A stretch of 64,000 nt of DNA, from positions 2,480,001 to 2,544,000 of the forward strand of contig NBBA01000002.1 in NCBI GenBank assembly GCA_002794785.1, given 5' to 3'. This document shows, in pieces, positions 43,020 to 54,848 of this stretch (the first letter of the stretch is position 1; each line of letters begins with the position of its first letter). The DNA comes from Coniferiporia sulphurascens (Eukaryota > Basidiomycota > Agaricomycetes > Hymenochaetales > Hymenochaetaceae). Made by a program: the position numbers and the translations under genes. Below the pieces are notes generated by a model. That model was not told where the DNA came from, made no database searches, and saw nothing but the letters and a program-made list of their open reading frames with translations.

Positions 43020-45983
43020 TTACGCAGACGGGATCGCCGTTGGGTCTCTAAATACCTGTAAATAGGAAATGAAGAGGTGAGTATCACTGGACGATTGTAA
43101 CATAGGATAGAAAATAACCTTCAGCCCCCAAATATTCCCTACTTTGGTTTCTTCGGTCTCCTCGATAGTGTTTATAGGTGCGACGCCCTCGTCTTCATCG
43201 CCGACCTCAAGTTTCAGCCCCCTCTCGTTTGCAAGATGCAGAAGGCAGATGAAGCAGAAGCTCGTGCTGATCTCATCCATCTTTTCCTTAGGATATGTAC
43301 TGTGCAAATCAGAGATGACGTTTGTAAACACTCTTGCATCTTCGGGATCGGTCGGTGGAACCTCCTATGAAGGGAATAAGAAGCATGTTATTAGATAAAA
43401 GCCCAGGACGTGACCGCACCATATTTAAGTCTCCGCTTTCATCCTCCGTCCCTTGCGATGGCGGGACGATAATATCCAGTCCCTTCCAGATATTCTCTTT
43501 CAACTTCCGCACGTCCACCCGCTTTGCTCGTCTTGCGTAATTGACTGTCTCTGGTCTTACGCGACGCGATTGCCCTTGCGTCTCAGAAAGGAGGTCCCGC
43601 TCTCCAGCTTCCGCGTCTATATCTGCGTTGTCGCCTCCCGCTATGCCATCGCCGTCACCATCGTAGATGTCATCAAAGCCAGGCCCGTCGTCGTACTCGT
43701 CATGGAAGAACTGGGTATTGAAAGGAATTGCACCCCCATTCGTAACTGAAACAAGAAAAACTTGCTCAGAACAAGATCCAATGAGGAAAAGCCGAAGTAA
43801 ATTTACTATCTTCTCCATCCTCTCCCCTACGACCGGCTGCCTGGTCGGCAGCCGCTTGTGCCCAGAAATTTTCATCAACTTCGCCATCATTCTCGTTGAT
43901 TCGGGCGCGATTTCCACGCATCCTCAGCTAGAACAGGAAAAAATTATTACAAACTTTATAGGGACTTTCTAGAAACTTACTGCAAATTTGGGCTTTAGGA
44001 AAAGAGTGACGAGCTGTCGGCTGGAAAAGTGCATATCATCTGGAAGCGTTTGTTCGCTTTGCTTTTCCTTCTCTTTTCCCTTGCGGCCCTTCTTTTTCGA
44101 GAATTGAGGCAATGTGATGCTTCCGCCTCTTGTAACAGGTGCAAATATCTCCTTGGCAATTTCTTTCTGCGACTTTGTCGACGGTGTAAGGAAATCGATC
44201 TTAAACGGCTCCTTCTTCTCCCGTTGCTTTGACTTATTCGCGGTAACATCGGCATTCGCTTCGGCTGAACGTTACGCCAGTTGTCAGACGAGTTGGAATA
44301 ACGTGGAAGACTTGCTTACGACGGCGGATAACCTTCCTCAGTTTCCAATGCTCCGGTCCAGCCCAATTTTTCAGGAATGTCTGGTCGAAGTAATCGAGAG
44401 AACTTCCATTTGCGCCGGGCTCCGTCATCGCCAAAATTAAATCGCGTTCATTAGGAACCCGACTCGGGTCGAACGGCTCAAAGCCCCCCGTTCGTGCAGG
44501 TTGCTGCATTGGAAACCCATCATCGCCGACCGGGCTGGCTTCGCCATCTACAGGACTTTGGCCTCCAAGGTCTGCGTCAAAGCCTCCACCATAATCGTCA
44601 CCAACTGCCTGATCTCCGACGAAAAAGTCTTGAACGGCGCCATCACCACTACCGCCGAAAGCGCCGTCAACATCCATGGCCGCACCAATATCGTCACCGC
44701 CAAAGCCACCGTTATCGTCGTCGTCGTCATCGTCGTAGGTCGTGTTAATGAAATTCGAAGTATCGAAGCCCATGTTCTCCTTTGAAAAAGAGAATCCCCT
44801 TAATGAATGAGCAATAGCCTTATCCTCCAAGACGGATAAGTCGGGGAGAAAGTCATCTGTGGTCAACGTTTTAAATTACACCACATATTAGTAACGAAAA
44901 GAAGAGAATATGCTTTACTGCAGATATTGGAGAGGTCAATTTCGTCGTATGGTTCGACTTCAGCTTCCTCTTCGTCGTCTTCCTTGCTCTTACCCATGGA
45001 GTCGCTTGCGTCAAATATTACGCGCATGCTGCCCTCGCTTCCAACACCAAGGCTAAGATGGTTCATTAACAGACCTTGTGCGCCTCCCTCGTCAAAATCT
45101 GCACAAGTTTTCTTGAACAACGGATCGACGCTGAACTCCAAGTCTAATTTCTTGCTGCGTAGTTGGGAAGCGTTCTTGGCAAGAGTAGACTCTGCACGAT
45201 GTGGTTTGGAGGCTCTTTTGCGCTGGGAAGGGTCATTAGAGTCAGGGTTGTCCGATAATTCACCCTCGTCCGCATCGGCCTTTCCTTCTGAAGCAAGATT
45301 ACTGAGGAGTTTTCCCGTTTCAGTGCCAACGCTATCGACACGACTCGTCCAAATCTTTACACAACCGTCTAAGGTGCACGAGGCCTTTTGAAAATTTATG
45401 GAGTTATCAAGGTCGTTGCGCAGAAGGGACATGTCATGGAAATAGTCTATCAGTGCGAAGTTCCAGGAGTTCGTGGCGTTAATTTTCTACAGGGAACCTT
45501 TCAGCACGGAACTTGGCATAAGGGCAGAACACTCACATTGTCAGTCGCCATTTTCATCCATTCTTCGAAGTTTGAGCTCATTACATCTAGAGGGACGTTG
45601 ATAACAGGCGTTTCCGCAACGGCAATAAGCTGCTGCTTATGCTTGGAATGCCTCGAAGCTTTCGGCGTGTCTCCTGTGTTGGCACCGTCCTGCGAACCAG
45701 GGTTGGACTCGTCGACAATCATCTGGGCCTGCGCCTGTTTTGCGCTCCTTCTGCGTTTGCGTTTCTCGGCCTCGTCGTCGTTGATATTGACAGCCGTGAA
45801 TGGGACGCGGTGCGGGCTGCTGCCGTCTGCATCCGCGATAGGCTGGTACACATCGGAGACGCGTTTCTTCCCCCTTGTACGTTTGGCACGTGGTGTTACC
45901 TCCGCATCCGAGTTCTTTTCGTCGTCTGAGTCCGAGTCCGCAAAGAGGGGCTGGTAGGTGACTGGGCGCGCTATCCTTGCCAT
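43020..45983 (-). CDS. BRN1: Condensin complex subunit 2 (barren/NCAPH, Brn1)
   Basis: Eight exons (45537-45983, 44919-45486, 44320-44856, 43981-44264, 43807-43927, 43420-43745, 43119-43364, 43020-43055) give 854 residues with all phases closing. Diagnostic parts are INATNSWNFALIDYFHDMSL and ASCTLDGCVKIWTSRVDSVG near the N terminus (the Smc-binding region), an acidic centre with GFEPFDPSRVPNERDL and YFDQTFLKNWAGPEHWK, then FKIDFLTP, and the C-terminal winged-helix part TSFCFICLLHLANERGLKLE. It is the kleisin that closes the Smc2-Smc4 ring and binds the HEAT subunits during mitotic chromosome condensation in the nucleus. The start at 45983 (MARIARPVTYQPL) fits the family; an in-frame Met at 46073 gives an extra leader. 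The last exon is only 36 bp. Confidence 0.95.
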
Positions 45984-46142
45984 TGTCGTTGGTTGAGGCT
46001 GAGGAACGCGGGTGACGAACCGTGACGGCCCCCGTGACGGGGCGCGTGTGGCACGTGACCTCAGCTCCTTCATATCGCGCCGAGGACTCTACCCGGACTT
46101 ATCCGACAACCACCTTAACATTCCAGGTGTCACGACGGTCTA
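45984..46142. promoter_or_regulatory. Compact divergent promoter of BRN1 and VMA12
   Basis: Only 159 bp separate the two divergent start codons. Both core promoters and leaders must overlap here. Inferred from layout; no specific motif identified. Confidence 0.45.
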
Positions 46143-46904
46143 ATGTCCGCAACGAATTCTGACCTGACCGTGTCGCTAGAGCCGCACCTTAAACAAGTCC
46201 TCAAACCCCTGTTGCCTATTCTCTCCGATGAGCTTCGCGTCGAACTCGCCGCGGAACTACACCACCCGGAAATACATTACTCGCTACTACTGCGAGTTTC
46301 TCAATGGGCGAGGACCGACGGCAGAAAGAGCTCTCTTGAGTCAATCAAGGTAGATGTCGGTGCATATCATATGGTGTCCTTGCTAGCAGGGACGCGCACT
46401 GCTCCTTCGTCGAAATTGCCGCCCTATGCGCCTCCCGAATCACCTGAAGCGAAAAGCCAGCGCGAATGGAATGACCGCAAGATGCTCACTGCCGTTCTCA
46501 ACGGCCTTCTCAGTGTCGGCTGTGCAGGGGGTGCTACGTGGTGGGCAGCGGACAAGTCTGGCTGGCGGCCCGAGTGGGTGCGTACATTGCGAAAAAAAAA
46601 AAAAACCCCTGCTTCGATGAAGCGAACCTGATTCAAAATCTTCACATCACAGAAAGTTATACTAGCGCTCGTCGTCGCAGCAATAGTAGGACTATCTGAG
46701 ACCGTGCTTCTCATTATCTGGCAATCCAAACAATCGATGGGGGCTAAGAGGCCCCGACGTAACGTAGCGGCGACCTACAAGAAATCCGATGGCGATGGAG
46801 AGCCTACTACCGCGCCTCAGGAAGCATCTATGCAAGAAAAGGAAGGCGACCACGACGTCGCCGTTCAGTTACGGCGTAGGGTCGCTCAAAGAACCGAAGG
46901 CTGA
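46143..46904 (+). CDS. VMA12: V-ATPase assembly factor VMA12 (TMEM199 family)
   Basis: Two exons (46143-46577, 46653-46904) give 228 residues. The cytosolic N-terminal part has a helical ELRVELAAELHHPEIHYSLL; the centre carries PYAPPESPEAKSQREWNDRK. Two hydrophobic segments follow as a membrane hairpin: LTAVLNGLLSVGCAGGATWW and VILALVVAAIVGLSETVLLI. The C terminus is charged. This layout matches the ER-resident Vma12 family needed, with Vma21 and Vma22, to assemble the V0 sector of the vacuolar H+-ATPase. The intron contains a run of about 15 A. The assignment rests on layout and on the ERxYxxML-like centre rather than on a catalytic motif. Confidence 0.75.
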
Positions 46905-47133
46905 CAGGATTGCATACTTAAATGCTACTCCACGGAGGGAGGTATTACCAGTGGGCTGTGCGATGGACCCTTTCCTAATACAGGGGTTCCGCTATCGAAC
47001 TGCACAAACCACTCTGAAGCGGGGCTAGTGTCTCAAATTATTCCCATCTCCCATCGTGCCGACGGCTCTCATATTCGTTTTGTGAATGCCGGCACCACTG
47101 CATTTCGTACACGCATCGCCTCAGGGTAGGCAT

Positions 47134-48145
47134 CTATTGAAAGACCTCGAGTGCGCGCATCAACAAGTTAACATACCAGCCCGTCAGGCCCCAGACCTCT
47201 AGTCTTCCATCTCTTCCACCGCCCACCTCATCCATAGACGTCCTCCCGGCCCATGTAACACCGCCTTCAACCTTGTCGGTGATATCCACAGCCCAGTACG
47301 GCGTCTTCTGGCGGAACTGGTACATGCGTAGCCGTGTGGGCTGCACGAGCTCGGAGAGTTCAAGATGAAATATATGTGCAACCTCGGGTGCGGATGCACT
47401 CAGTGAGGACATCACCAACGAAGGGAGTGGCGCGTCGGGGTCGTCAATACTGCTGGGGTTGCTGACGAGACGACGTGCTTGTTCATCTTTGTGTATAAAC
47501 CCCTTTGTACATGTGATCCATTCGTTAGCAAACATGTTTCCGAGAATGAGTACATGAGGCTGTAGGTACATACGACATAAGGCCAGACACGCAATCCACC
47601 GAGCGATCGCTGGGCGGGTCCGATTTCGCCAAGGATTTCTACTTGACCCGGACGCACATTGATCTCTTCATGAGCCTCACGGAGTGCAGCTGATGCATAC
47701 GACTCGTCTCGCTTGAATGATACAATGTTCATAATTCATAGATTCCATCTAATAATGAGCGGGAAGACTGTGAACCAGGGAATAATCATGTGCCTACATC
47801 GTCAACTCGTCCTCCGGGAAAGCTGCAGACAGCATCACCATTCACATCATTGAACTCTCAGTACCGAAGCACAACTACTATGTCTATGAATGCATCTCAC
47901 CTCACCTCGCCCGCGTGCATCCTTAGCTGCCCACGTACCTCGAACAGGACGCCCGGCCTACCATCAACGTTCGCCAGTGGGATGAGCACCGCAGCATTGG
48001 GCTCGGGGAAGTCTCTCAACTCGGAGGCTGGATTTGACTTGACCGCATTTTGTAAGGCAGTCCGAATCGAGGCGAGCGGACGCGCGGTGAGGGGCGAAGT
48101 CAGTGAAATGTATGGTGAGGAAAGGCAGGGGGCGGCAAGAGACAT
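47134..48145 (-). CDS. Nudix hydrolase, probable peroxisomal-type CoA diphosphatase (PCD1/NUDT7-8 like)
   Basis: Four exons (47901-48145, 47798-47822, 47574-47711, 47134-47502) give 258 residues. The CoA-type signature upstream of the Nudix box is present as VRGQLRMHAGEVSFPGG, and the Nudix box reads GGRVDDRDESYASAALREAH followed by EEINV, with the catalytic REAHEE core. These enzymes cleave CoA and oxidised CoA to 3',5'-ADP and phosphopantetheine. No clear peroxisomal SKL-like C terminus is seen (it ends ALEVFQ), so location is open. The second exon is only 25 bp and encodes the FPGG part of the active site. Start at 48145, MSLAAPCLSS. Confidence 0.87.
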
Positions 48146-49805
48146 CGGATCCTGACCGCTCTCGGGCTCAGGCTGCCGGCCTCAAGTTCATTTTTCTGAG
48201 GTTACCGAAATTATCGCTACAGCATGCAATTGTCGATTTGGACTAGTCAACATTCCATATGCCTATCATGGCCATTCGGAGGCCCGAGCGCACATGTTTA
48301 CGGGCTGTAGAGCACGTAGAGACAGCACAGGAGCAACAGATGAAATGACCCGGGACCAGAATTGAGTTGCGAAGAATCTGCATCTTTGAAACTTTGAAAC
48401 TGTACCTATCTATTCTCGCGGCTGGAGCGGGTATTTTGACTATGTGCATCTCAGCTTTTTTTTTTTTTTTGCTCCGCATGGCCAAACTGAATTATGGCGG
48501 TGTTACAATAGGTGCTAGGACCGCCGCAAGATCTCGGGTCATCCCAAGCAGTCCCGGTAATTCCAAGCACTCGCCGCAGAACATCAATTTAATGACGCTC
48601 AATATCATTGTGACCACGGGGGACTGCTTAGCATCTTTTCACCACATACGTTACAAACTAGCGCGTCGGGGGGACTCTTCCCCCGAAAAGAAAATTATTA
48701 TTGTACTCCCGGAAGCCCGCTGGCAGGCGCTATTCGTGCGGCCGGCACCAGTGCCAGTGCGTCTTCACTGCGGCGTACAAGGTAACTCAAAAACCTGAGT
48801 TATCCATTTTTACTTTCATGTACGCGGACGATTTTAGGTGTCGACTATCTTCTCCGGAAATAGGCCTTTACCGGCCAGCTGCAGGAACTCGGTGGACAGC
48901 AATTGGAACCGCCGTGACGATCGTTTTCCGAGTCTCCTCGTCCTCTCTTCGGTCTCTCTCCATTTCCCAAGAAAAAAGTGGCAACTAGGTTCCAATGCCG
49001 CTGCGCCAAGAAAACCCATCTTCCCAGCTGCCTCTGTGCGAATCAGGTATGATTTTGTCCACTTTTCCGTGCTTGCTATTTAACTTGAACCTCGGGCTAA
49101 ATGGCTGTCTTATTCTCGACCTGCGTCAGTCCCAATAGCAAGGGCCCGGGAAACTGAAACTGCCTTACTCTCTGTGCTACACGATGTATACTCGATCGTG
49201 TCTAGGAAATCCAATGCCGTCGGGATTTCCAGCGAAGGGGGCCGCCCTGGCCCGTCCTGCCTCAGTGGATAAATCGATACCTTGAAAATCCCCACTAGTT
49301 CACCTCCCAACCGCATTCCCCCACTCCGAAAAAAAAAACAGCCAGTGCTGCAAGGTCAGATCTTATCTGGACGTATAGCACTTTAACGACGTGGTATCTG
49401 TCAAAGCTCCGCTGACTTGATACGGCGGCCTACCATGTAGCGCCCACTGGCAACCAGAAGCACAATTTATGTTTCACTCTCTATTCACTTTTTTTCGGAA
49501 TGTGTGCTCATGGAATAACAGAGGCTCGCGTGAGCCGCATTAAGTATCCACACTTCTTATACAAACGGGCGTCTTCGATGAGCGCTTAGTGCATACATCA
49601 TGCTAAGACTCTACCCGCGTTCAACAAGACACGTTTTAGTCACGTGTGGGACAAGGCGTATAATAAACGGTTATTAGATTAAGAACAATCTCTACAAAGT
49701 AAAGAGAACAGAGCTAGCGAAACGCCATAGCCCAAGATAAATTTAGGTCCCCCGAATGGCCTCATCTCCTGTGAGCGAGTATACGGAGATGGCGTTCTGA
49801 TGCAT
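48146..49805. other. Intergenic region between the Nudix gene and ERG7
   Basis: About 1.66 kb with a T-run near 48455-48470 and an A-run near 49330. Short open frames only. No RNA gene or mobile element seen. Confidence 0.45.
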
Positions 49806-52614
49806 TCAGTGGCCATTGGCGGCCCCCTTATCGCGTGTGGCATACAGCTCTTTCAAGTATCGGTGCGCACGGCCGAGCATCCAGATGGTGAACGAATACT
49901 TGAAGTTTGGGTATACGATCGCGCAAGTCTTGCTAAACAGACCTTCAATCGCTTCCTGTGCCCAGGAGCCGTCCTGTACCCCGGAAATAAGGAGACATTC
50001 CATTCAGTCAATAGAAAGCAAAGGAATGTCGGATGAAGGCACTCACAGGAAGCTGACGGGACATGACCATTTTCACAGCCCGCTCTATGGGCTCGGGCTC
50101 GGGGTATTGAGCGTACATGAGCGCCATCGCAGCCCAGGAGGTCATGACGACCTGTGTCTTCTCATGGTCGACCCAGACGCCCGTTGCACACGCCTGGGAA
50201 TATCGTTAAGCGAAAGACCTCCGACGAATGAAACATGGAATTACCTGGTAACTTTCTCCCCAGCCACCGTCCTCCTTTTGATGACTCAAAAGGAAGTGAC
50301 AAGCCTTGCGCACGCGTGCACTCGTCGTGTACGTCTCGCCGACGAGGGACAGGCTCTCAAGTGCGAACTGGGTTGCGTAGGTGAAGCAGATACCCCACGA
50401 ACCGAACCACCCACCCTCCGGACGCTGCGCATCGTGCAGATACTTAACTGCTGCACGGATTGTCCGTCTATGGTAGCCGGTTAGCAAGCTATCCCTATGA
50501 CGGACAGATAATATACAAGACGTACTCGATGTCCGAGGCACGATAGTCGGGGTAGTGTTTGCGGAAGATAGCTAGGGCTGTAACGACTGATGTTGTACAT
50601 TCAGGATATTCGTACTCGATCATGATGTTACCTAGACCAACATATGAGCTTCGTATTAAAAACACAAATTTCGTATCACCAACCGAAGACCTCCGCAGGA
50701 TTAATCCATTCCAGCCATTTGGGTCCACGAACCAACTCATAGCTTGCAAAGCCGCCGCTGGGGTTTTGTAACGAGATCATTGTGTCGACAGCGTCGCACA
50801 TTCGCTCCTTGGAAACGCGTTTGGGCGTGAACCTGTTGAAAAAATGATGTTAGATTGATTCCCGTTTACGATTTGACACGCTTACGACAGATGCTCCTGT
50901 AGATAAATGACGGCTTTAAGACCTTCACCTGTGCAGTCGCTGACGGTGTAACCCTGCTCCTTCGTACTGAACGGCCAAGCGCCCTTCGTCCGATGCCGAT
51001 ACGCGCTCTCGAAGTGTTTTGGATTCTCCTGTATTTGCGTCTCATCGAGCCATTGCAGCGCTTTTAATAGACTCTCCCTATTCTCTTCTTCCTCTGCCAG
51101 CCCACTCTCGACAAGTGCCTGCACAATGAACGCAAGGTCCCACAGTTGCACACCATTCGTGCCTCCCATACTCATTCCATTCGGCCCAATCCACATAAAG
51201 TCGCGTCGTTTCAACTTGTGCTGTGCGTAAGCTTCCGACCCCGGCCCGTCAACGAGAGCGCGCACGACGAGGTTCATCATTTTATTCACGGGCCCGAGGT
51301 CCTGGTATGACGTATTCTCGTCCTCGCGGACGATTAAATCGTACAGTCTGTCCGTAGCGGCTCTCCGGAGAGGCGGTATCGCACAGGGCTCGTATACACC
51401 TAGAATCCCGAAAAGGAAGTCGAGTACGGGGGAGTGCGGGGCGTAAAGGTCAATGGGACAGATATTGTTGCGTTGTGCGGGCCAATCAATGGTGTAGTAG
51501 TCTTCAACGTAGAGCTCCTGCCGAAGCGAGAGAATGAGGTCGTCCTCCGGTGCTTTGAAACGCTTTGCGTATAAATAGCTCATTGCAATGAACACGTTAC
51601 GCGAGTGGATCCACCAGCGGTGCGGATGCATCGGCAGCCACTCAGGTAAAAGCCAAAGTTCAGGAAGCAGAGAATTGTTCCCGTCCCACTCGTAGACGTT
51701 CAAAATGGACAACCAGAATTTTCCCCATTGAGGTGCACAAACGGCACCACCTGAGTTTCACGTTAACTCATAAAGCCACATTTCTGTCTGCATATTTACT
51801 CACCAAGCTTGTGCAAAGTACCTCTGGCTTTGGTCATTACAGGATGATCTGCTCGGACACCTAGGACACGCAGTGCTGTGTAGTTTAAGGCTGTTCCGAA
51901 CACGGTTGAGTGACCTTCTGTGTGTCTGACGGAATCAAATTCACGAAAGTCAATCGTCAATAGGGACAAAAACTTACAAGCCCCATCCGCCATCTTCCTT
52001 GTGCGCTTTTCTAAATAGATAGCGGGCGAGCTCCAACCGTTCTTCGCGTTTGATTTCCATTCCGGTCACATAAGAGCCAATGACGAGTCCCGGGGTTAGA
52101 AACATAGGTCCGTCATATTCACAAGGCCAGTGTCCGTCGGGAGCTTGAATGTGCCGCAAAAATGAGTACCCATTACGTGCCGCCTCCAGCGCTGTCTTTG
52201 CTGGAGGGAGCGCGGGGATGCCCTATTTAATAATTAGCTCGTGCAGCGTGTCGAGTAAAAGGGACACACAGTCGGAAGACCCAGCATAGACTTGTCCATA
52301 GTAGTCTGCGGACGTGCTTGACACGCTTCGTCGGACTCGAGGTAGTCCCAGATATGCCTCCCATTATCATCTGCCGACAGGCGCCATCGCGAATAGTCAG
52401 TAAAAGGCTGGTCGCCATTGTCGGGCACATCGAGCGGTTCCCACATCGTATCAACTGGAGCTTTCGGAGGGAGAGAAGGGGGAAGGACACGAGAAATCCA
52501 AGAAGGATAGAGTCGCACACGGGAAAGAGGGCACTTGTAGATTTCCAAGACACACCTAAATATTAACCTTAGACTGGGAAAGAGACGAAAGTGACGCGAC
52601 TTCCATAGCTGCAC
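49806..52614 (-). CDS. ERG7: Lanosterol synthase (oxidosqualene cyclase)
   Basis: Nine exons: 52270-52614, 51978-52222, 51804-51925, 50886-51750, 50684-50832, 50526-50631, 50245-50467, 50047-50193, 49806-49973. The catalytic Asp lies in [20 protein letters not shown]-type repeats are seen as [58 protein letters not shown] and [13 protein letters not shown]. It cyclises 2,3-oxidosqualene to lanosterol in the ergosterol pathway at ER/lipid droplets; azole targets act downstream of it. The N-terminal part [20 protein letters not shown] is family-typical. The start at 52614 gives about 789 residues, some 30-50 more than usual, and the leader [17 protein letters not shown] is not family-like. The real initiator may be in a short upstream exon or at a later Met. 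Otherwise the model is complete. Confidence 0.94.
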
Positions 52615-53134
52615 GCTCTACGCGCCCACTCACGTGCCAAATTACGCGCTTGCGCTTACGTGTGCGGTAGATCGGTCGGACGAAGTAAAATGGGTTCAAT
52701 TCACGACCCTAGAAAGAGACCATTCGTCAATGCCACGGAACAAAACTACTTTCGCGGGGAATAGTTCTGCTAAATACTAACAGTAGTCGTGGAAAAGCCT
52801 GGATAGCCTAGTACAAAATACTGCTACAGTACATCAAATAGCAATCCTGATACTTGAAAGATGAAGACCGGATCTACTGGTTTCTAGAGCCATTTGGAGG
52901 AGTCAAATGAATCCGAGTATGTCCGGATCCATTCGTTATGAGAAGACCGAGACAGAAATTTGGACCATCCGTTATTTATGCCGCCCATCCATGGTGCCCA
53001 ATTTTCCATTATAATTATATAAACAGATAGGTTTTAATCAGCTGTAACTTGCTGTGTTTGAAGTTGGTTATGGAATCTACAACTTCTGTTTACGGTGTCC
53101 GACGCGTGCGCGCCTGGACGCCGTTCGTGCCACA
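52615..53134. other. Divergent promoter region of ERG7 and ARP9
   Basis: About 520 bp. CACGTG at about 52632 (an E-box-like palindrome) lies close to the ERG7 side. No gene seen; the ERG7 initiator exon could be at its left edge. Confidence 0.4.
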
Positions 53135-54772
53135 ATGAGCAACATCGCGTTCCGCGACTCCAGCGTCGTCGTTATTGAGACCGGACGCACGACCGTGCGC
53201 GCTATCCTCGGGCTCGCCGACCTCCTCAAAACACCCGCCGTCGAAATCGAAGCACGCGTCGGGCTACGGCGTGCACAGTTTGACGAGGCCAGTGTTTCCG
53301 TCGTGCAGTCGAACCGGCCGCACGCTAAGGTGAATGACTATCTCGTCGGCCGTCAGCTCGACGAGGCTCTCGCGGCTGGCCAGGACATCGTCGTCTCTTG
53401 GCCGTTTGCAGATGGGAGCATAAAAGACTTTTATGAGGCCGAGGCCATCTGGTGCGTATTGCCCGCTGCATCCCTCTCGAGCTTCGTTTTTCATTCATGC
53501 ACTAGGAAACACATTCTGTTTACTCTACTCGGACTCAAGCGTGTCATGAACGAGTCGCCCGCATTGCTTACGTTCTCCCATGGCTTCTCTCGCGATACGC
53601 ATGAGCGCGTCTGCCAGATCTTCTTCGAGCGCTTCAACGTCGCTGCTGTGAGCATCCTCGAGCGCCCGCTCGCACAGCTCTACGCGGCGAACGCCCTCAA
53701 TGGTCTTGTCGTAGACATCGGGCGTCACCACACCGACGTTGTTCCCATCTATGAATGTACTGTGCAGCACAACTGTGCGGATTACCTTCCCGTCGGGCTT
53801 GCGGACTGCGAGGCCTTCCTAGCGCGCATCTTACGGACAAACGAGCAGCTTGTCGGGACGCTCTCCCCACCCGATGCTCCTTTATCCGAAGAGGAGCTTC
53901 ACAGTCAGCTCTTGGAGCTTTCGCGCCAGGTCTGGAAAGATGCCCATGTAAAACTCGGCGAGGCGGAAGCGGCGCTGTCTGGTGACGATGAGGGCGTGAC
54001 CAACATCGCCGCTGTGCTCGTCGCGGGCAAAGAGAAGGCCATCATCGAGTCGAATGTTAAAAAGCGCGCGAATATGAAGGCGAGCGCGGCGGAGCAGGCG
54101 CGTGCGCGCGAGATCGAAGCACTTGACCTCATAACCGTCGACTTCCGGGAGAAGCAGGTGACGCTCGGCCGCGAGCGACATCGCTTTTTGGAGCCGCTAT
54201 TCGACACGACGTTGCTGCGTGGGCTGGATGGGTTCGAGACGAAGGCGTGGCGGGGAGACAGTCCGGTGTCATTACAGGATGTATGCGGCCAGGCTGTCGC
54301 AAAGGCAGATTTGGATGCGCGCGTGTCGATATGGGATGGTTTATTCGTCACTGGAGATTGCGCAAGTGTGATAAAAGGTCTGTTCCCCCTGAGGGCCTCG
54401 ATTGTATATGCGCTCATGGTTTACTCGCTTTTACAGGTATTGGTTTGGCACTACAACAGCGCCTATCGCACTTCATCTTAGGCAACCCCGACCACCAAAA
54501 CGATGCACAACCCAAACATATACGCTTTCTCCATGTCCCCGAGTACTTTGCCGAGTACCGTGAGCGTGGAGATGGCTTCGCAGCTTTCTTGGGGGCCAGT
54601 ATCGTCGCAAAAGTTGGTATTTTTGCATTTTGCGATCCATACCATCTAACTGATCGCTTCTATTTCCAAGGTAATCTTCGCCGACCCATTGGGTAAAAAC
54701 TTCGTTTCGAAAGCGGATTATACATCCAAGGGCCCCAGGGCGATTCTCGAAATGTGTCCAAGTCTTTTGTAA
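53135..54772 (+). CDS. ARP9: Actin-related protein ARP9 (SWI/SNF and RSC subunit)
   Basis: Four exons (53135-53451, 53506-54377, 54437-54612, 54671-54772) give 488 residues. Actin-fold landmarks: FRDSSVVVIETGRTTVRAIL (phosphate-1 loop region), SPALLTFSHGFSRDTHERVC, ERPLAQLYAANALNGLVVDI (phosphate-2 loop region, but with GRHHTDVVPIYE replacing the usual Gly-rich loop), IWDGLFVTGDCASVIKGIGL and the C-terminal EYRERGDGFAAFLGASIVAK. The degenerate nucleotide loops and the Glu/Ala-rich central insertion fit Arp9, which pairs with Arp7 in yeast remodellers. The upstream in-frame Met at 53054 is unlikely because the region before 53135 is not family-like. Another nuclear Arp is the alternative. Confidence 0.82.
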
Positions 54773-54848
54773 CAGATGTATCAGTACAGGTTGCCTATGT
54801 TATCATATTACCGATTCTCGCTCTATAAATTACTTTTTCTCCATCCAT

